A DNA stretch of 64,000 nt. It comes from Epiperipatus broadwayi (taxonomy: Eukaryota; Onychophora; Udeonychophora; Euonychophora; Peripatidae). Every line of letters begins with the position of its first letter. Position 1 is the first letter of the stretch. Where the stretch lies: positions 1-64,000 of the forward strand of contig JAQFVV010006638.1 of the NCBI GenBank assembly GCA_028023455.1, read 5' to 3'. Below, in pieces: positions 11,440 through 24,900 of this stretch. The notes beneath the pieces are model-generated. The model saw only the letters and a list, made by a program, of their open reading frames with translations, was not told the origin of the DNA and did no database searches. The translations under genes and the position numbers were made by a program.

Positions 11440-14360
11440 ATTGCACAATATTTGTAATACTAAAATTTTGACTTTGCAGCTGAAGGTCACGTGGTATGGG
11501 AAGATTATATTGATTACATCAGTAGATTGATTCTACAGCTGGTTTGTCAGAATATTAAAATTTAATAAAAATAGTTTTTATTGGTTTTTAAATGAATTGT
11601 AAGTGGATGAAAAATTGTGAGATAAAATGGAGATCTAGGAGTCATTTAGTTGCTGATCTTATTGTGATTCAATTGGTACTGAATCTTAAAAGTTCTTTAA
11701 TAAAAAGTAAATTTTTAAAACTATGTTTTCTAAAAAATAAAAGTATGTTTCTAAAACCATTATTTTAAATTGTCTTGTAATGAAGAAGAGCTAAAAAAAA
11801 GGTAATTTGTTTTCTGACAGTTTTTCATTACAATTGAGATATTAAGATTTACAGTAAAATGTTTGAAGAAAAAATAGTGTCTCATATTCATTTTTCTTTA
11901 TTTAGAAATAAAACTTAAATTATTAAGTATTGTTATGGCTAAAGACTTTATTGCACTAAACTATAGTTTATCTCTTATCAAATTAAAAATACATGTGAAG
12001 AAGAAATTAAAAAAAAACATTCAAACATTTTAAAATATTAAAATGGAAATGTGTTAGCATCTTTATAAATTAGAAGTGACATTAAATTTAATACTTTATT
12101 ACTTAATAAATTATATATACATTTAAATATGCTCTTAACAGAATAATGTTTCTGTGGACAATATGTAGTTTAAAATACTAATTCTCATTTATGCCAATAG
12201 TATGAAAGGAATTTGTTTGAAAGCAAAATTTTAAAAGAATTTAAAAAAATATTATTAATAAACTTGTCTTTATCAAACACATAATGTTTTGTTATAGTTG
12301 CCAGTACTTATAAGTAACTTTATGACCATTGATCTTTGCTCATAAATAGAGGAATGTCTTAATTATAAAAAATCTACTCATATGTTTAATAAATAAAAGG
12401 AAATTTGTTTAAAAAGGAAATACATTTTGAATTATTAAAAAACATTTTAAAAAAGAGCTCTATTTTAAAAAAAAGTGTGTTTATCTAAAAAAGAAAAGTG
12501 AACGTTAACTAAAAATATATATTATAATTATTCCGTGTTTGAACCTTGGATTATAAATATAAAAACATGTACTCAGCTGAAGAATTTATTTTTTTCAATG
12601 CCAGCTTATTATACTTATACTTATGCTACTCAGCTGAATAATTTATTTTCCAGTGCCAACTTATGTTTATGATTACAATGTTTTATTATTATAATGTTTA
12701 AAATTATCTTTAACGATAAAAGAATGTGGAAGTGTTTATATAAAGAACTATTGAACATTTTCGTTTGGAAATGATTGCCATGTATATAAATGTATTAGTT
12801 GAAGCTTCGAATTCAAATAGATATCTTAACCTGGATAAATTGTCTACACATTATGAAATGGAAAAATCATCACAGAACCGAAATATGAACTTAAATTAAT
12901 GTATTATTATTATTGTTTTTTTTATGGTCTGTTTTATTGGTTTAAAAAAAGGAATGAAACCATAAAAATATTTATGCTATTATTTTTTTTGTAACACTTT
13001 TTGCATAAATATACAGGTAAACTAGGGTTATAATTTTGAAACGAAATAGGTTTATTTGAATGAGCAAATGTTTTTTGCTATTCTTAAGTAGATTTAGTTT
13101 ATTTATCAAGCTTTACACTAGCTAGTTTCTATTTAATAATTTTTATTTATAGAGATTTAAATATCACAGTCTTATTTTCATATAAATTGGATGTTTTACT
13201 CAATTTGTATTTACTAAAGAAGTTTATCAGAGAATATACATTCATTTGTTTTATGAATGTTATATTAATAATAATTGCAAATATTTTATATTCATCGAGA
13301 AGTAAATATTCTTGCATTTAATTTACAATTTTAAAAGCCCACTAGTTACTATATTTTTAGCATTTAATATTTTGTTATGTGTGCATTGTGCCTTGCCTAG
13401 AATTTTATATGCATTTAAGTTTAAAGTATTTTCTACAGTAGTCAGTTGACACATAGTTTGCTTTGTTGGTTCCATTTTGTATTTTGTAAATTTCTTGAAA
13501 ATAACTTAGTTTAAGTGAAGTATATATCTTGCAATTAGTTAGAATTTGTTAGCCTCAAGAGTTAGGCTTATTTTATAATTTTTGAATATGCCTTATGGAG
13601 TAGAGAAAATCCTCCATCCTTATTGTATTGTATTTCCATGATTTGATAGTGCTTGTCCTCAAAAAGAGGGTATTGTATTGTATTTTTCAGTGATGATGAT
13701 CACATTTATAAGCATTGGAAATCCCATGAGAGGATTGTGCTCTTCTGGTTGGGTGTTCCTGTTCCCAGATGTACTGTAGATGAATTTCGGACATCGTCAT
13801 TTTGCCTCGAAGTTAGGTATTTTTGGAAACCACCATATTCTTTTCCAGCTCTGAGGAGCTTAGTATCTTTATATTTTGCGTATCATTCATGATGACTTAA
13901 TGCTAATTTCACCACAGTAGGTGATGTTGCATTTGTTTTAGATTTGTGATGAAAAGATATGCTTGTTTGAGAAAATGTATTTCTTCAGGTAGTTGTAGCT
14001 AATTTAAGGCTTATAGGTATATCCCTGTTTGAATTGTGTTGCTATGATAGTTTTATCATGCACAACCTAACTAACAATAAGTTATATTTATTTTAAAGTA
14101 TATTAAATATGCATATGGTATAAGTGGCAATTCACACATAATAATTTAATATTTTCATCCAGAATTTCGCCGCTGGATTTGTAAGTCTGTTACATCATTA
14201 TCTTTAAAACATTGAGGGAATAATTTTATGTGGACTAGATTTATTTAAAAAAAGTATAACTGATCTCTGATGAATGACTGTCCCATACACTTAAGTTAGT
14301 TTAATTTTAGTATTAGCTTAATTTGATTTAAAGATATATCTAGCTGTGGTATTAGTTATA
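11440..14360 (+). repeat. Diverged 3-kb direct repeat, copy 1
   Basis: This segment aligns collinearly with 19,735-22,930, offset about 8.3 kb. Well-conserved blocks include the start (TTTGCAGCTG then ACGTGG, 11,475 and 19,769), the 12,540-12,640 block, the block at 13,590-13,730 around TTCCATGATTTGATAGTGCT, and the block at 13,840-13,940. The copies differ by many substitutions and small indels, so the duplication is old. Copy 1 carries a terminal-exon-like frame at its left end. The remainder has no long frame and could be a long 3' untranslated region. An unclassified transposon is the alternative, but no terminal repeats or target duplications were seen. Confidence 0.65.
11480..11565 (+). 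CDS. Candidate terminal exon of an unidentified gene
   Basis: A pyrimidine-containing TTTGCAG acceptor ends at 11,479. The following frame (phase 1) reads EGHVVWEDYIDYISRLILQL and a few more residues to a TAA at 11,563-11,565, and an AATAAA overlaps the stop. The amino-acid composition is protein-like, with an amphipathic helical character. In the homologous copy 2 (from 19,774) the same frame has stops at the ED-Y and Q positions, while the VVW, IDY and LVCQ residues persist. That is the pattern of a gene end and a decayed duplicate. I do not recognise the protein and cannot locate upstream exons; chance remains possible at this length. Confidence 0.3.
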
Positions 14361-15491
14361 TCCGTGAAACTAGTGATAATATTTTTAAAAGTATTATTGA
14401 ATATGCTTACTCCAACTTAGCGTTTGTTAAGTTCAGGAGTATAAAATTAAGCTTAGGGTTTTCACTATAAACATAGTTCTGTGTGTTATTCTGATTAGTA
14501 GATGACACAATAATGTTATTAATTAGTCCAAATAATTATATAAAATCTTAGTGCGGTATTGGCACTGTTTGTATTCTACTACATTTATAAACATTTCTTC
14601 TCATTATTAAGAAATCAAATTGTTATTATTTCAAAAGTTTGTTTGTTTGTTTTACTTTTATATGAAAATATATTATTGTCTTGGGTTCCAAGTTCACAAA
14701 GTCTTAAATTTTAAAGTTAATGAATCTTCAATTCAGAAATTTACAAGTATATTCTGAGTTAATTAAATATAGTTGATATTGTCTTGAAAATTAACAAGCT
14801 ATGTTAAAGTAAATGATTCTCATATTGAATCACAAATACAGGTAATTGCATTATAGCAGATACCTAATTAAATACTTAGTTAAAAGTTTATTTTTTTAAA
14901 TTATCAGTATATCTTTTCAGACTAAAGATTATGCAATATCAGTTTAACAATATTAGTACTTTAGAAGAATAATTTAATTAATATTATTTTAAATCTGCAC
15001 ATTATCTTATATTCACTGCACATAATCTATCATCATCTTAAATCTCATATATTTAAAGTATTCTAATCCATTTGTATTTGAGGTCTTTAGTGGTTGTCTG
15101 TGAGTATGGAATACATTAAATGTATCCTTGCTCTTTTCTCTGCTCAAGTGATATCTTAGATAATAGGCCATTATTAGTTTAAATTTAAATTGATTCACTA
15201 AATTTTGTGAATTAATATTCGTTTTGTTTATTATTTTAAGATTGAACATATTATAATTATTTTATGGTCAGCTAAGATGTCACTTATTTATTTATTAATC
15301 ACAGTAATTCTTTTAGGCAATTTAACTTAAACTGTAATTTTGCACAAGAGTTTTAGTTTTAAAATCCCTGAGGTTATTTACTCTTGTTGTTTTAATAGTT
15401 TTAACAAGGCTGTAAACCTTAGCAATGAGCGTCTGAAAAAATCGTCACTAGGGACCTCTGTAGGTCTTTAAAACACATGCTTACGCTATGA
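14361..15491. other. Intergenic, nothing recognised
   Basis: AT-rich, no long frame with coding character, no clear repeat match within the window. Confidence 0.5.
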
Positions 15492-16090
15492 AAAAGAGAA
15501 ATGAAATGAGATGATAGAAAGATATGAGAAAAAGGTATAAGAAGAAGATAGAATAAAGGAGAGAGAAATAAAATGAGATATGAAAAAGATATTCTTATCG
15601 AATGTTTTAAAGGGCTGAGATTATACAAAGGTATGAGAAATGACATAAAAAGGAATAGAATAAAATTGAAATGAAATGAAATAAAATATAAATTAGAGAC
15701 TAAATGACTCGGCTCAGTAAAGTTACTTTAAATTTAAAGGCCAGAGATGATGATCCAGAGATGTATAATCAAGTAAAGATCAAATCCAATACTGATGAAC
15801 TATAACTACTACAGCATATTGATCTTTTAATAAACCATACAAGATTATCTAAATCACTACTCAATACTTACCTTATTAGTCTTACCAATAAATCATACAC
15901 TCTCTGAATAAGACCAGATCTTTTCCATATCTCATTTTATTTCTCTCTCCTTTATTCTATCTTCTTCTTATACCTCTTTCTCATATCTTTCTATCATCTC
16001 ATTTCATTTCTCTTTCTCCTTTATTCCATCTTCTTCTTATATCTCTCTCCCATATCTTTCTATCATCTCAGCCATTTAAAGCATTCCATT
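15492..16090. repeat. Purine/pyrimidine inverted repeat with a tandem extra unit
   Basis: The purine-rich arm 15,492-15,592 (AAAGAGAAATGAAATGAGAT onward) is almost exactly the reverse complement of the pyrimidine-rich arm about 15,920-16,014. A second pyrimidine unit of about 80 bp follows in tandem (16,015-16,075), and the sequence next to it (TCTCAGCCATTTAAAGCATTCC, near 16,066-16,088) is matched in inverted form at 15,602-15,622. The spacer of about 325 bp shows no gene. The strand asymmetry means a transcript could form a hairpin, and the DNA could form triplex. Frames across it are low-complexity artefacts. Confidence 0.7.
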
Positions 16091-18635
16091 ATATATATCA
16101 TTTCTATTATTATTCCCATTTCTTTTCCCTCTTAATTCTTTTCTTTTCCATCATTTATTTATCTTTACCATTATCATTATTTTTTTTCCCCTTTCTCATT
16201 TCTTTATTAGCATTATTTTTTTCTCTCTCTTTTCTCTTTCTCACATACCCTTCTTATTCTAGTAGGTTACAATTCAAGATTTATTTTTAACACCAATAAA
16301 TGGGATAAATAAATGATGAGATAATCAGAAATCCACACATATTTATCAATTCAAGTGTATGACTATTATAATATCACTAATTTTAAAGACTTAATAAAAA
16401 AATGAACCCATTATAAAACATTGTGCAACACAATATTTATGTCATCTATAACATACTTTATTGTAAAGGCATAATTAAAAATGACATATGAAAATAATTT
16501 CAATTAACTACTATTATGTCATATAACAATACTAGAAAAACGATTTGAAAGGCCAATAAAATACATGGTATTCATAATAAAATCATTGAGCAAAAGAATT
16601 ACTAATTAACATTTTATAAAAAAATAATACATCCTCTTAAAATATACATTCATTCATCTATACCCATTCTTTAAATAATCCCATATGAAATGTCCATATT
16701 ACTTTGTCAATACAATACTGCAATTACCTTTTGAGAACTCCAATACCAATACATGATATATACAAAATACATATGAATTATTGGCAACATATTGTATGCA
16801 TAAATAACAACTTAAAGATAAATTCACACCAAAAATATATTTTTTTCTTCACTTATAGACAGTTTATAAGTCCTGAAATCAATTATTCTGCATCATATTT
16901 AATATTGTTCCGGTTCAAATAATGTTTTCATTATAATTCAGAGTATTTTGTTTAAAACAGCCTTAATTTTTTCAAGATCACAAATGAATAAATAATTGTT
17001 TAATACCTGAGGCAATAAATATAATACTGGCACAATAATACAAAGTTTAAATTATGAACAATATCCTTTCTCCATCATAATGTCCATGAATTTTCCCCAT
17101 TGTAATAGAGCAAACTTTAGTAAATAAATTTTGTTTTAAAATAAATGCAAAGTAAAGGTTGATTCATCCACATTATCCTTGTAAACAATATACAATTTTC
17201 TGGAATGCAGTTATTTTCACTTTTACAAATTATGAGAGCATCTCCTTGTCAAAATGGTTTATTCTAAAGTAAATAAACATAATTTAGATATCCATAATTT
17301 TTATAGTTTAAAACATTTTTAATTATCTTTTTTTAAAATATTATTCTAGTTGGGATATATTTTATTTTTTTTTATTTCCAATAATTTAGCATATCAAGAT
17401 TATAATTGGCATTAATACCATAGCATCAGAGAACTCTAACGTTATAATTAGTTTAAGGTAACATCTTAATAAGTTATTCCTAAGTTTAAACATGATTCTT
17501 ATATACATAATATTAGCACAATAATTTTCATTTTTATTTCAATATTAGTGCTAGGAAAATCTTCTTAATAAAACAAGATATTAAAATTTCATTATTGCAT
17601 TTGTATATATTACAGTTATATGAATGGGTCACATTGGAGGAAGCCCAACAGATTGTTCTCTAGCCGTTTCTTTCTTTTAGAAAAATCAATTAAAAAGGTT
17701 CACAAGTTCTTTACTTAATTAGTTGGATGATCAATGCCCAATGAACTTGTGGTAAGTTATTTTTATAAGACAACTCATGTGATCATAAAGAAATCAATGA
17801 TTAATGAATTTAGGGTATTATTAATTGATAATTAATATGTCCTTAATTATTTTTCAAGGCACATATTATAATAATAATTTTTATACTGTCTGGATTTATA
17901 GACATAAATTAATATTTCATTTAAAATTACAATTTATAATTTAGCAATAATTAAACTATTACAATAATAAAGAATTATTTAAACACATTTTTAAACAAGT
18001 AGAATTAAATATATTTTAGATAACAGTAATTTTTAACAATAATATTATATTTCAGATAGTATTAAATAGTAACTTCTTTAAAAAATGAACTTTAATTGTA
18101 ATCATTTTTTTAAAACTTTTTTCTAAGTCAAAATAACCATTATACATATATGCACACAGTTGTAAGATTTAAAGTGTTAATTAGAAATGTCTAAACAAGC
18201 TATACTAACTATTTATTATAAAATATTATACAAATATTATCTAATTATTTAAAATATTGTTTTAATGTGTTTATTTACTTTACTTTTGTTATAAAAACAT
18301 ATTTGGTGTATAATTGTATTTGAAATGAGAGAGTGAATTATACATTAACAGAAATGCAAAATCTACAAATTTATCACATATAAAGTTACAAAATTTATTT
18401 AATTAATATTTTAAAATTGATAAAGTTTATTTAAGCCTATTTAAAGAAATAACAGTTTTGTAGCTAAATTTTAAAGTTCTAAACTATTCCCAATAATACT
18501 TGACATATAAATTGATTTATTTAAAGGAAAATAATTTTTGTTTTTTATTTATATTCACATTACACACATACATAGTTTATTAAACAAACCTTATGGTTAC
18601 TATATACATATTGTAATTGTCCAGTAATCAACATG
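16091..18635. other. Intergenic, no supported gene
   Basis: AT-rich. The only weak coding hint is an acceptor-like TATATTACAG ending at 17,613, followed by 15 codons starting LYEWVTLEEAQQ and a TAG; a good donor-like GTAAGT lies at 17,752. Without conservation evidence I do not call a gene. Confidence 0.4.
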
Positions 18636-19190
18636 TACAGGGGAAAGACAGAGCAGGTTGCATCTAACTACCATCAAACCTAGGGTCTTTGCGTAAGATG
18701 CTTGAGACGATGTGATGAAGTACATAACCCATGATTACATCTACACTCAATAGACATGCTCAAAGTTCACCCATTAAACTCAGATGCAATTTGGGTGAGT
18801 TCATTCACATCTCTCCACTCCCTTTCAGAACAATTGCCTTAGATTTCAAACTCAGGAAAAATTCATGTTCAACTCTCTTGACAGGGATGATGAACATATG
18901 CAGCTTGATAATCAATCAATGAATTATATCACCCTAATGTGTGCATGTGCACATGTAAAATATTAGATAATAGGATTGAATGTAAACACACTAGAGAGAC
19001 TTTGTCAATTAAACAAAACTTCATAATATTTATTTACAAAAACAAAGTATATAAAAACATAAAACAAATTTTCAATCAATGTAGAAAAAGTTCAAAAAAT
19101 ATTTACAAGTGAAAAAAGAATTATTTGGATATATTCTCCTATACTTTTAACATCATGTTCTATGATGAGCATCTACCTTATTGTTAATTA
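18636..19190 (-). mobile_element. LTR fragment of the element B family
   Basis: Read on the minus strand, this aligns with the LTR of element B. Matching landmarks are GCATCTAACTA, CCTAGGGTCTT, CATGATTACATC, TTTCAAACTCAGGAA-AATTCA and AACTTCATAATATTTATTTACAAA. The match appears to continue past about 19,130 into LTR sequence present only in the 3' LTR of B (around AATTAYTTGGATAT). The part corresponding to the last 200 bp of the LTR is not recognisable. Divergence is much greater than between the two LTRs of B, so this is an old solo or truncated LTR. Confidence 0.7.
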
Positions 19191-19734
19191 GGCAATGTAA
19201 AAATACTTATCCTTTATTTCCTATGATGAATAAACATAATATAGACATTTATATATCCAAAAGTAATGAAAACTTGAAATAAAAGGAAATATTAGAAATA
19301 GTTGTCAGTTGATAAATAATATTAAATATATTTTAAAGTAACTACTATATAATTCATTTAGGTTTTAAAATAATCTGTAAATTTTTATTAAAACAGTAAT
19401 AATATTTCTAAGATGTAATTTAGTTTAGAGTTTCACTTATAAAAGAAATATTTTGGATTAAATATTCATTAATATTTTTATTGTTGTAGTTTTAAAAATA
19501 ACATTTAAACAATTAATGTGAGGTCATATGTAGGTGTGAATGTGTGGGCAGGAAAGAATGACATGTAAACATAAGAATAAAAAAATAATTTAATTCCAAT
19601 ATTGATTAGAAAAAGCAAACAAATGTATGGATAAAGTTATTAAAGTTAAATATTTAAAAGTTAATAGAGAGGAATAGCTTTAAATTTTATCTTTAATAAT
19701 ATTGTGTTTATAAAAAAAATGTCTAAGAATATTA

Positions 19735-20682
19735 TATAATATTTGTTAACAATGAATTTTTTTGCATTTGCAGCTGTGAGTTACGTGGTTTGGTATAATT
19801 AGATCGATTATGTCAGTAAATCGATTCCATAGCTGGTCTGTCAAAAATATTAAAGTGTAAATAATAATTTCATTGGTTTTCAAGCCAATTGATCAAAAGT
19901 GGGTGTATTAAAGATTATCAGATATAAATAGAAATCCAAGATTCATTCATGGGGCTTACTTATTTTTGTTTCTACACATGGAAATCCTGAAATTTTTTTT
20001 AGTACTTCAGATTTGCTCATATATAAGCGTTTGAGTCGTAGGAATAAGGGGATTCCTTTTATTCCTGCATAAATACTATATCTTGTATTGGTGAGAAAGT
20101 ATTCATTTATTATTAACACTCGCAAAGTGTATGCACAATTAGCATGAAAGGCTAATATTTGAATGTAATACAATTGTTTACATTCGCTATATAAAATAAA
20201 TGCTTATTTAATAAAAGTTGTAATTTTTATTTAAATATTTTATTTTTAAAAGTAAAAGTATGTTTTTAAAATATCTATTTTAAATTGTCTTGAAATAATG
20301 AATTGCTGAATTTAAAGAAGTAACCATTTTTTGATTATCAAATTTCAATTGGAACATGAGATTATAGGAAAGAAAAATGTTTGAAGGTAATTTAGTGTCT
20401 CTTATTTCATATGCATTTGATCTATTCATTTTTCTTTATTTAAAAGTAAAAGTAAAATTAAAGCATGAATTATTAATTATTTTTATGGCTAAACAATTTA
20501 TTGCACTAAACTATAGTAGCTATAGGATACTTAGTTTTTATCCGATTAAATTAAAGATATACATGAGGAAGAAATTAAAAGACATTGACAATTTAAAAAA
20601 AAATAACATTATAATGAAAATGTGTCATCTTCCTCATAAATTAAAATTGACTTTAAATTTAATTCTTCATTATCAATACATG

Positions 20683-20728
<46 letters not shown>

Positions 20729-22930
20729 AAATATGCTCCTAACAGAATAATGTTTCTGAGGAAAATATGTATTTTAAAATACTAATTCTCATTTATGCCC
20801 AGTAGTATGAAAACAATTTGTTTGGAGGTAAAACATTAAAAGAATCTACAAATATTAATTAGGAACTCATGTCTATCAAATATACAATAAATTGTTATAT
20901 ATTTGCTATTACTTATAAGTAACTTTGGGATGGTTGATCTTAGTTCATAAACCAATGAATGTCCTTAATTATAAACAAAGTCTACACTTATGTTTAAAAA
21001 GTAAAAGGAAATTTGTTTAAAAAAATAAATACCTTTTGAGATATTAAAAAAAATAATGTTTAAAAAAAGAGCTCTATTTAAAAAAAAATGTGTTTATCTA
21101 AAGGAGAATAGTGAAATTTATATAAAGCTATACATTTCTATTATTCTGCATTTGAACCCGGAATTTTAAAATGTAAAAAAAAAAATGTACTTAGCTGAAG
21201 AATTTATTTTTCCAATGCCGGTTTATGCTTATGCTATTTTATTATTTTAATATTTAGAAGTATCTTAAAAAAATGAAGGTGTTTATTTAAAGAACTATTG
21301 AACATTTTTGTCTTGGAAATCATTGCCATGTTTATAAATATTTTGACTGATGCTTGGAATTCGGATAGATAAATTAACCTGAATAAATTATCTACATATT
21401 TTTAAATGGAAAAACCATTACGAAGGTGAAATATGAACTTAAGTTACTGTATTATTATTTTTTGTTGTTTGTTTTATTGTTTTATTAAAAAAATGAAACC
21501 ATAAAAATATTTATATATATTTTGTGTAACACTTTTTGCATAAATATACCAGGTAAATTAGGATTATAATTTTAAACCTTAATGGGATTATTAGAATGAG
21601 CAAATATTTTGCCATTCTTAGGTCAATTTAGTATTTTATTAAGCATTACACCAGCTAGTTTCTATTTAATAATTTCATTTATGGAGATTTAAATATCACA
21701 GTCTTAGTTTATTATAAATGGGATGTTTCACTTAGTTTTATTTTAAACCAGCCAAAGAAGGTTATCAGAAAATTTCCATTCATTTGTTTTATGAGTATTA
21801 TAGTAATAGTAACTGCAAATATATTTTTATATGTGTTGAGAATTAATATTCTCGCATTTACTTTGCATTTTTTTTTAAAGTCCACTAATTACTATAATTT
21901 AGTATTGAATATTTGATTATGTGCATTGGGCCTTGCCTATAATTCTATATGCATTTAATTTTAAAGTATTTCTCATAGTAGTCACTTGACACAGTTTGCT
22001 TTGTTAGTTCAACATTGAATATACATTTTGTATTTTTACACTTTTTAGGAATAACTTGGTTAATTCAGGTGAAGTATATATCTTGATGTTAGTATTTGTT
22101 AGCCTTATAGAGTTAGGTTTAGTTAATAATTTTGAGTAAGCTTTATGGAGTAGACAAAGTCCTCCATCCTTATTGTATTGTATTTCCATGATTTGATAGT
22201 GCTTGTCCCCAAAAGATGGTTATTGTATAGTATTTTTCAGTGATGATGATCACATTTATAAGCAATGGAAATCCCATGAGAGAGGATCAAGCTTTTCTGG
22301 TGTGCTGTTCCTGTTACCAGATACACTGTAGACAAAGTCCATGTATCTTAGTTTTTATTTCAAAGTTAGGTATTTTTGAAAGCCAACACATTGTTTTCCA
22401 GCTCTGAGGAGCTTATTATTTTTATATTTTTGCCTATCATTCATGATGACTTAATGTTAATTCCACCACAGTAGGTGATGTTGCATTTGTTTTAGATTAG
22501 TGATAACAAGATATGTGTGTTTGAGGAACATTGTTTCTTCAGGTATTGATAGCTATTTTTAATGCTTACATGTATATCAATATTTGAAATGTGTTGATAT
22601 GATAGTTTTATCATCCACAAGCTAACCAACAATAAGTTCTATTTATTTTTAAGTATGTTAAATATATGCATGTGGTATAAGTCGTAATTCATACATACTA
22701 ATTTCAATATTTTCATCCAGAGTTTCACCACTGGATTTGGAAGTTTGTTACATTTTTTCTTTAATTTTAAAACATTGAGGATAATAGTTATATGTGGACT
22801 AAATTTATTTAAAAGAGTATAACTGATCTCTGATGAGAGAATGTCACATACATGTAATTTAGTTTACTTTTAAAATTAGCTTAGTTTGATTTAAATATAT
22901 CATTAGCTATAATATTAGTTATATTATGTT
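19735..22930 (+). repeat. Diverged 3-kb direct repeat, copy 2
   Basis: Homologous to 11,440-14,360 along its length. The exon-like frame at its left end (from 19,774, after TTTGCAG) is broken by stops, so this copy looks like the decayed member. It contains an (AT)n(GT)n tract at 20,683-20,729 not present in the other copy. No intact coding frame is convincing. Confidence 0.65.
20683..20729. repeat. Compound (AT)n(GT)n microsatellite
   Basis: About 24 nt of AT repeats pass directly into about 20 nt of GT repeats, inside the 3-kb repeat copy 2. Confidence 0.9.
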
Positions 22931-24080
22931 AATCATAAAGGATAGTTTTGTTAAACTGTAATAATAAATTATAATCTTGTTAAAATTTAATAATAAATTA
23001 TAGTCTTGTTACAAGTTGTCTTGAATCATTTTTCTTGTGTGCTAAATAAAAGTGTATTTGCATAATACTTGCAATACGTTCTTGAGTCCAAAATCATTTA
23101 TGAAATCTTAAATTCAATACACCAGATAGACAATTGTAAGCAGATCAGAATATTTCAGTATATTTTAATTTAATAAAAATTATTTATGGAATTAGAAACT
23201 TCAGACCAAGACATCTTATTTTATATGTGTGTAAAATCACTTTATTCCCAAACTAGTCGCTTTTGGTTGCACATTATTTCGTACACATTTAAGTGAAGTA
23301 TCTAAGTAATAAATCTTAGTGAAATTATTGTGTTGTCATGGATAATGGAAGGACACAAAAGCACCCTTGTCTTTTCATCATTCCGACTGAGATTCTGGAT
23401 TAAAAGGGGCTGTATTATTCAAAATTATGCGTTGTTATTGAATATGGTTATCATCTCGTTAAATATTAGAATAGTTGATACGTGGATGAAGACACCTGGA
23501 ATTTAAGTAAAGTAAATGTTTCCTATAGCCGACCAGAATGTCAGTCATATGCGACAACACAATATTGCTGAGCATTTTTCTTTAAAAATAACAGAGAACC
23601 CTGAGATTAGTGTCATTATTCTAAGGGCTCTTAAATTAAGAAAACATTCATTACGATCAATATTACAAGCATGGTATGGCTTAAGAAATTAAACGTCTAA
23701 TTGTATAATAACAAAAATATTGAGATCATATTGGCAAATTAATGAATGTTTTATTTTAGTCAGTAATATTAACAATGACATGAAATCATCATCATCATTG
23801 TCGAACAGTGCAAGTACTTACAGCTCAGAGAATGTGTTTTGGATAGAGAAAGAATGTTAGTTTATTTTTTTTAATTTTATTTTATTAATGATAATTTTTT
23901 TTTTATTCTATCTCTGTCTGAACTGCATATCGCTGTAGATGAATTATTATAACTAACCTAATGTCGAGCTATATTAGGTAATATAGGGTTTGCTACCCGA
24001 ATCATAGACGGAAGCGTTTAGGCTTTCCGAACTCTCTTTATTGAATTCGCTCATTTATTTTAATAGAAGTCATCTTTTTA
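22931..24080. other. Intergenic, nothing recognised
   Basis: Left flank of element B. It is somewhat less AT-rich around 23,340-23,600 and 23,930-24,050 but has no long open frame and no match elsewhere in the window that I could find. Confidence 0.4.
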
Positions 24081-24090
24081 TTAGGTTAGA

Positions 24091-24877
24091 ATATATATAT
24101 ATTTCTTCATTGAGATTTTTTAAATATTTTTCTATATAAAAATTTTCTTTGCTTTTCTAAATTGTTTAAGAATTTATGATTAAATATATCCTATTTTTGT
24201 TTGTAAATAAATATTATGAAGTTCTATAGATTAACAAGATCTCTGTAGTTTTGTTGATCCAGCATTTATATTCAATTAAACACTTACATTTTGTAACCTA
24301 TGTTTTACACATACACACACCCACATTATTGCTTAATAAGCATGGGAGAGAACATTAAATAAGGTTATATTTTATTTAATAGATAGGATATATTATTTTA
24401 GTCATTTATTAAGAGTATGCATAGATACATACCTGTTAAGAGAGTCGAATGTGAATTCTTCCTGAGTTCAAATATCTGAGGCAACGGTTTTGGAAAAGAG
24501 TGGTGAGATGTGAGATGAACTGATTTGGATTGCATGTAGATTTGATGGATTATGCTTAGGCTGGTTTATTGAAAATGGATGTAATCATGAGTCACGCGTT
24601 TCATCGTTTTATCTCTAGCATCCTACATGAAGACCCTAGGACTGACAGTAGTTAGATGCAAGCTTGCTCTCTTTCACCTATATGTGTGGATAGACCGGTT
24701 TGTTCCATGGGGCACTATCAACTTTGGGTTATGGCAGACAAGTGCACCAGCACTTTTAGATTGGAAGTAAGTTAGTATATATTATGGAAGAACTAGCTGA
24801 TTGTTAGAGTTGATCTGTGTGTGTTCAAATGTATCTGTAGGCCAGAACATCCGGGTATATCACACTTTACCATTACA
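24091..24877 (+). repeat. 5' LTR of element B (shorter than the 3' LTR)
   Basis: Matches 33,691-34,480 with about 97% identity. It ends CCATTACA, with the usual terminal CA. At the left the match starts in an (AT)n tract. The sequence just before, TTAGGTT at 24,083-24,089, equals the first bases after the polypurine tract at 33,229, so about 450 bp may have been deleted inside this LTR between TTAGGTT and the (AT)n. That last point is an inference from a 7-bp match. Confidence 0.8.
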
Positions 24878-24879
24878 TC

Positions 24880-24900
24880 TGGCACTGTCAACTGTGGGGC
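24880..24900 (+). promoter_or_regulatory. Primer-binding site of element B
   Basis: Two bases after the LTR end lies TGGCACTGTCAACTGTGG, ending GTGGGGC. It resembles the lysine-tRNA primer site TGGCGCCCAACGTGGGGC with a short insertion. A second related motif, TGGCACCCAAAACGTG, follows at 24,918-24,933, and both are preceded by ATTACATC. Element A has the same tRNA-like motif class. Confidence 0.55.

Noticed and set aside
13653-13892. 79-codon plus-strand frame in the 3-kb repeat
   Set aside because: Well-conserved DNA, but the frame is broken in copy 2 at several points and opens at a non-ATG codon; conservation looks non-coding.
15419-15646. Minus-strand frame rich in Leu/Ser/Phe
   Set aside because: Reflects the purine-rich inverted-repeat arm.
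17600-17760. Acceptor-like site with a 15-codon open end and a nearby donor-like GTAAGT
   Set aside because: Too short; the segment between the second acceptor and donor has stops in all frames.
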